Source: an uncultured Lachnospiraceae bacterium (lineage in GTDB: Bacteria > Bacillota > Clostridia > Lachnospirales > Lachnospiraceae). Taken from it: a stretch of DNA of 9,821 bases. The notes beneath the pieces are model-generated. The model saw only the letters and a list, made by a program, of their open reading frames with translations. It had not been told where the DNA came from and ran no database searches. Every line of letters starts with the position of its first letter. The first letter of the stretch is position 1. The translations under genes were made by a program, and so were the position numbers. This document shows positions 7,001 to 9,821 of the stretch, in pieces. Location: the NCBI GenBank assembly GCA_947565255.1, contig CANOFI010000070.1:1-9821 (forward strand), given 5' to 3'.

Positions 7001-7022
7001 TTGTGCCCGCAGCACAATTTTT
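7001..7022 (+). terminator. Small hairpin with T run after the XRE regulator
   Basis: TTGTGC (7001-7006) and GCACAA (7012-7017) pair perfectly around a 5-nt loop CCGCA, followed by TTTTT at 7018-7022. This fits a short intrinsic terminator for the plus-strand regulator that ends at 6939. Its stem is only 6 bp, so termination may be partial. On the minus strand it lies just after the kinase stop at 7030, but there no T run follows. Confidence 0.5.
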
Positions 7023-7029
7023 ATGAAAT

Positions 7030-8097
7030 TTAAAAGAATCCCTTCACCACATCCAGAACAAACCACGATACTGCGGCCAGAATCACCCGGAAATGCGGCC
7101 GCAGCAGCCGGGGAAGCAGCGACAGACGGGTGCAGTTCCACGCATTAAAAACAAGTGCCGCCGGAACAAGAAGCTGCATCACTTCCACCAGCACATACAT
7201 GCCCCCAGACGTTTCTCTCTCTATCACGATTATCAAATAAGAAAGCAGAATCAGAATATCATACCCGACCAGCGCCAGCGCCTTCCGGTACCATGCGTCG
7301 CTTCTTAAGCCCGGCAGCCCGCCATAAAATCTCTGGACAAGTCCCGTTTTTTTCCCCCGGATAGCCTCTTTTTCCGAAAATCCCCATTTCCCCTCCAGTG
7401 CCTGCATCAGCTGTTTCACATTCTCATAACGTCTTCTTTTATCCACCTGAACACATGTTCTGATGATTCTGCGCAGCTCCCTGTCTTTACGGTACATCCT
7501 CTGTCTGGGAAGCTTTCCCGTCAAAAGCTCGTTCAGGAGGATTCCGGCCGCATAAATATCCGCACGTCCATCGCTTTCTGAAAAACCATACTGCTCCGGC
7601 GCCGCATAATCTTTTGGCCCAATCAGAACGGTGTCCCTTGATTTTTCTCCCAAAAACTGTCTGGCCTCGGCAAAATCCATCAGCTTCACGATCCCATCCT
7701 GATTAATCCGAATCGTATCCGGTCTTATATTCCGGCATACAAGCCCTTTTTCGTGCAATACAAAAAGTCCCCGGCACACAGCCATGAGAATTCCCTTTGC
7801 CTCAGGCTCTCCCAGCTTCTTTTCCCGCTCAAGCAGCTCTTTTATCGAACATCCGTTCACATATTCTTCAAGAACAGCACACACACCCTCAAGTCTGTAA
7901 ACTTCTAAAATCTGCACCAGATTCTGGTGACGGATATTTTTTAATTCCTCATAAACCCCTGCCGCCTCAGCCGGAACCGTCCGGCGCACCAAAAAACGGT
8001 CGGTCAGCTGGTCCCGTACCAGCGCAGTCCTGTTCTGTTCATCCAGCACCTCAACCACTTTATAACGGAAATCCAGAAAATGCTCCAAATGCCCCAT
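7030..8097 (-). CDS. Membrane-anchored predicted pseudokinase (Hanks-type kinase fold)
   Basis: This 355-aa protein has a kinase-like domain in residues about 10-235 and three C-terminal membrane segments (about 278-292, 301-322, 336-354). The fold is recognisable from IRHQNLVQ (55-62), LEEYVNG (76-82), AAPEQYG (165-171) and ADIYAAG (179-185). Key catalytic positions are changed: the VAIK lysine is R38, HRD is CRN (121-123) with Asn123 at the catalytic base position, and the conserved Asn is T128. The DFG motif reads DFA with its metal-binding D141 kept. It also lacks a GxGxxG loop. It is therefore probably catalytically dead and could be an allosteric partner of the kinase encoded just upstream, whose stop lies 16 nt before its start. 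The ATG at 8097 is chosen because AGGTGG precedes it; an in-frame TTG at 8121 overlaps the upstream gene. Confidence 0.87.
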   Translation of the reverse strand: MGHLEHFLDFRYKVVEVLDEQNRTALVRDQLTDRFLVRRTVPAEAAGVYEELKNIRHQNLVQILEVYRLEGVCAVLEEYVNGCSIKELLEREKKLGEPEAKGILMAVCRGLFVLHEKGLVCRNIRPDTIRINQDGIVKLMDFAEARQFLGEKSRDTVLIGPKDYAAPEQYGFSESDGRADIYAAGILLNELLTGKLPRQRMYRKDRELRRIIRTCVQVDKRRRYENVKQLMQALEGKWGFSEKEAIRGKKTGLVQRFYGGLPGLRSDAWYRKALALVGYDILILLSYLIIVIERETSGGMYVLVEVMQLLVPAALVFNAWNCTRLSLLPRLLRPHFRVILAAVSWFVLDVVKGFF

Positions 8098-8113
8098 CGA
8101 AACCACCTGCCTT

Positions 8114-9145
8114 TCACACAAACGGAACTGTCAGCAAAAGGAAAAAGCCTATCACATAACGAAACCATCTCTGGCTCGCGGCCAGCCTGAACATCCTCCG
8201 GCTGATCCTCAGAAAATCAAAAAAAAGCAGCCACGCAAATATACACAGCAGCCTTCCTGCCAGTCTGTCACAGCCTCCCAGTCCTATTACATAACACTGC
8301 GTACAGCACAAAACAAAATAGAGAAGCCCTGTAGCTGCAGGCTTTCCACGGTAAACGCCGCGCCGGACTGCCGGAGAAAAAAATGTAAGAATGCTCCAGT
8401 CTTTCTCGTCTTCATAAAGCAGATATTCCAAATCCTCATACACCATATCTGCCGTTTCATAGCGGTCTGTCTTATCTACCGATACCATCTGGGAAAGAAT
8501 CTTAAGAAACACCGCCTCATCTCCATCCTCTCCCCTGCCGTCTCCCGCACTCTGGCTATTCCCTGTTTCCGTCCTCCCAAGCATCCTGGCTGCTGTTATG
8601 CCCATAGCGTATATATCGCTCTGCACATCCGTCGTACCGTACCCATACTGCTCCGGCGGTGCATAACCAACCGTCCCGACAGTAGTTTGCTCCTCTGCAC
8701 AGTTCTTTCCAATTATCTGGGAAATATTGTAATCACAGAGCTTCAGGATACCGTCCCTTGTTACCATAATATTATTCGGGTTGATATCCCTGTGAATGAT
8801 ATCCTGCTTATGCAGGGCACGGACCGCCCCGCACAGTGCATGCAGATACCGCGCCGCCGTTTTCCATTCCAGCTGCCCATTTTGGCTGAGTATCCCGTCC
8901 AGCGTCTCACCGTCTACATATTCCTCAATTACGGTGCATTTGTCCTGCATCCGTTCCAGCTCATAAATCCGAACCAGATTTTTATGGTGTATTTTCCGGA
9001 TTCTGCTGTACTGCAAAAACAGGTCACCCGGCACTTCCTTTTTCACCGCCAGAAGACCGGTTTCCATCTGTCTTACCAGCTCTATATTTCCATTTTTTGT
9101 TGTACACAGCACATCCAGATGTCTATATGTATGTTTCATTTTCAT
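8114..9145 (-). CDS. Membrane-anchored Hanks-type Ser/Thr protein kinase
   Basis: This 343-aa protein has a kinase domain in residues about 7-245 and a C-terminal region with three likely membrane segments (about 271-290, 296-312, 328-343). Catalytic residues are present: AVKK with K35, HRDINPNN with D120 and N125, D138 in DYN (the DFG position), and APPEQYG with SDIYAMG further on. Two features are atypical: the nucleotide loop has no GxGxxG (CTTKNGNIELV instead), and no clear helix-C glutamate is seen. It should phosphorylate Ser/Thr residues with its catalytic domain in the cytoplasm; no extracellular PASTA-type sensor is present. Upstream AGAGG serves either the ATG at 9145 (close spacing) or the one at 9139 (9 nt). 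It is first in a two-gene operon with the pseudokinase and divergent from an XRE-type regulator, a likely substrate or controller. Confidence 0.88.
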   Translation of the reverse strand: MKMKHTYRHLDVLCTTKNGNIELVRQMETGLLAVKKEVPGDLFLQYSRIRKIHHKNLVRIYELERMQDKCTVIEEYVDGETLDGILSQNGQLEWKTAARYLHALCGAVRALHKQDIIHRDINPNNIMVTRDGILKLCDYNISQIIGKNCAEEQTTVGTVGYAPPEQYGYGTTDVQSDIYAMGITAARMLGRTETGNSQSAGDGRGEDGDEAVFLKILSQMVSVDKTDRYETADMVYEDLEYLLYEDEKDWSILTFFSPAVRRGVYRGKPAATGLLYFVLCCTQCYVIGLGGCDRLAGRLLCIFAWLLFFDFLRISRRMFRLAASQRWFRYVIGFFLLLTVPFV

Positions 9146-9184
9146 AATCCTCTTGTCTTCCCGATACGGGTATGTTATAGTAAA

Positions 9185-9244
9185 CGCATCGGATACATGC
9201 GGTTCCCATCTTTAATATGTGAGACGGAGTTCTTTCAAACCGCA
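9185..9244. promoter_or_regulatory. Inverted repeats between the kinase operon and its divergent regulator
   Basis: The 142-bp divergent gap holds two symmetric elements. CGCAT (9185-9189) and ATGCG (9197-9201) form a compact dyad with a 7-nt spacer. TGCGGTT (9198-9204) is repeated inverted as AACCGCA (9238-9244), 33 nt apart, sharing part of the first dyad. A TATAAC that could be the kinase -10 lies at 9173-9178 on the minus strand, without a good -35. These are candidate binding sites for the 122-aa regulator controlling both directions; assignment is by position only. Confidence 0.4.
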
Positions 9245-9287
9245 CTTTTATCGTACCACAGAAAACTATATTTGCAAGGGAATTTTT

Positions 9288-9656
9288 ATGAATACAGACG
9301 AAAACAAGAAAAAAACAACTGAAGAACTGATGGAAACGATTCTGAAATCACGAAAAGACATCAAGCAGCTCACCCCCGCACAGGCCATCAAACAGAGCGG
9401 ATTAAGCGCTAACTATGCCCATCAGATTATCAACGGCCGGAAAACCAATATTTCCAGTAATAAGCTTCTGGCGCTGGCTTTTGGCATGCACATGACCCTG
9501 GAGGAAACCCAGCAAATGCTGAAAATTGCCCGACAGCCCATTCTATACCCCCGCGTCCAGTTTGACCTGATTCTCATATTCGCCCTGAAGGAACGCTGGT
9601 CTCTGATTGACACCAATGAGCTTTTGGAGGATCTGCAGGAGCCGCTTATAATGTAA
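9288..9656 (+). CDS. Helix-turn-helix regulator divergent from the kinase pair, 122 aa
   Basis: This 122-aa protein has a lysine-rich N terminus, then a helix-turn-helix in residues about 30-69: TPAQAIKQSGLSANYAHQII followed by NGRKTNISSNKLLALAFGM. This resembles XRE-type domains but is shifted from the usual N-terminal position. Residues 70-118 form a second helical region with LYPRVQFDLILIFALKE and SLIDTNELLEDL. I recall this LYPR...ETNELL pattern from other Clostridia XRE-like proteins, sometimes near kinases, but cannot verify it here. The ATG at 9288 follows AAGGGA with about 6 nt spacing; upstream in-frame sequence to 9219 lacks a site. It is divergent from the kinase operon and probably controls it. 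Serine, threonine and lysine-rich stretches make it a plausible kinase target, which is inference. Confidence 0.85.
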   Translation: MNTDENKKKTTEELMETILKSRKDIKQLTPAQAIKQSGLSANYAHQIINGRKTNISSNKLLALAFGMHMTLEETQQMLKIARQPILYPRVQFDLILIFALKERWSLIDTNELLEDLQEPLIM

Positions 9657-9758
9657 CCCCCTGCGGCACTTCGAACCTTTTTATTTATCTGACGACATTT
9701 TGTGAATCCTTTCTTAGCTGGGAAATTGCAGAATGGATGCAGAAACCAGTGCTCAAAT

Positions 9759-9821
9759 TCAGTAATAGTTGTATTCGGTTTCATCGTTGAATCGGTCGTC
9801 CATCATATTGTTCTTCAGCAT
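9759..9821 (-). CDS. Possible C-terminal or N-terminal fragment of an unidentified gene at the right edge
   Basis: A minus-strand frame enters from the right edge, reads MLKNNMMDDRFNDETEYNYY and stops at TGA (9759-9761). The residues are acidic and tyrosine-rich and look protein-like rather than random, but 20 codons cannot identify a family. Another minus frame is also open for 12 codons from the edge. It may be the tail of an off-window gene, or the interrupted start of one. The preceding bases 9657-9758 after the regulator contain nothing I can support. Confidence 0.3.
   Translation of the reverse strand: MLKNNMMDDRFNDETEYNYY

Noticed and set aside
7030..9145. HipA-type toxin kinase with an HTH antitoxin
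   Set aside because: The kinase motifs are of the Hanks type (HRD, APE, SDIYAMG) with membrane segments, not HipA-like, and gene order is divergent rather than a HipBA operon.
8687..9322. Long plus-strand open frame (211 codons) opposite the kinase
   Set aside because: It lies antisense to the kinase N-lobe, whose conserved motifs are clear, and it has no ribosome binding site. It is a shadow of the real gene.
9657..9700. Terminator after the kinase-linked regulator
   Set aside because: There is a T run at about 9677-9681 but no stable stem in front of it.

Overview
The window looks like chromosome or accessory DNA of a Bacillota bacterium, most likely a Clostridia/Lachnospiraceae-type gut anaerobe. 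The basis is strong AGGAGG-type ribosome binding sites, AT-rich intergenic gaps between genes of moderate GC, XRE-type regulators, membrane-anchored Hanks-type kinases and paired ABC half-transporters. This assignment is inferred from gene style; there is no rRNA or other marker gene. I see no tRNA, CRISPR array, transposase or recombinase.

Left edge (1-330): a minus-strand fragment resembling the N-terminal part of a phage terminase large subunit, closed upstream by a stop. It is followed by an AT-rich gap with a possible 34-codon leader ORF under an AGGAGG site and a TTGACA-containing promoter candidate. Next (331-4058) come two tandem plus-strand ABC half-transporters (601 and 611 aa), which very likely form one heterodimeric exporter. 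A perfect 12-bp inverted repeat spans the second stop codon.

Centre (4189-6341): a minus-strand run of four genes with similar gaps of about 60-70 nt. In transcription order these are a 355-aa lipoprotein, a small membrane protein broken by a net single-base frameshift, a 77-aa membrane protein and a 129-aa coiled-coil protein. A good promoter (TAGACA, 17 nt, TATAAT with extended TG) sits just upstream of the lipoprotein, with an inverted repeat over its -35 box. A 110-aa XRE regulator (6607-6939) is transcribed divergently and is the obvious candidate to control this cluster. It ends at a small hairpin with a T run.

Right part (7030-9656): two tandem minus-strand membrane-anchored protein kinase homologues. 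The upstream one keeps the catalytic residues (K35, HRD D120, N125, D138). The downstream one has lost them (R38, CRN with N123, T128) and is a predicted pseudokinase. Divergent from them is a second, atypical XRE-type regulator of 122 aa, and the gap between holds inverted repeats that could be operators. A kinase, a pseudokinase and a dedicated DNA-binding protein would make a compact membrane signalling module, and this is the most interesting part of the window.

The last 63 bases hold the C-terminal end of an unidentified minus-strand frame. It is conceivable, but unproven, that this and the terminase fragment at the left edge are the two halves of one gene interrupted by everything between them.
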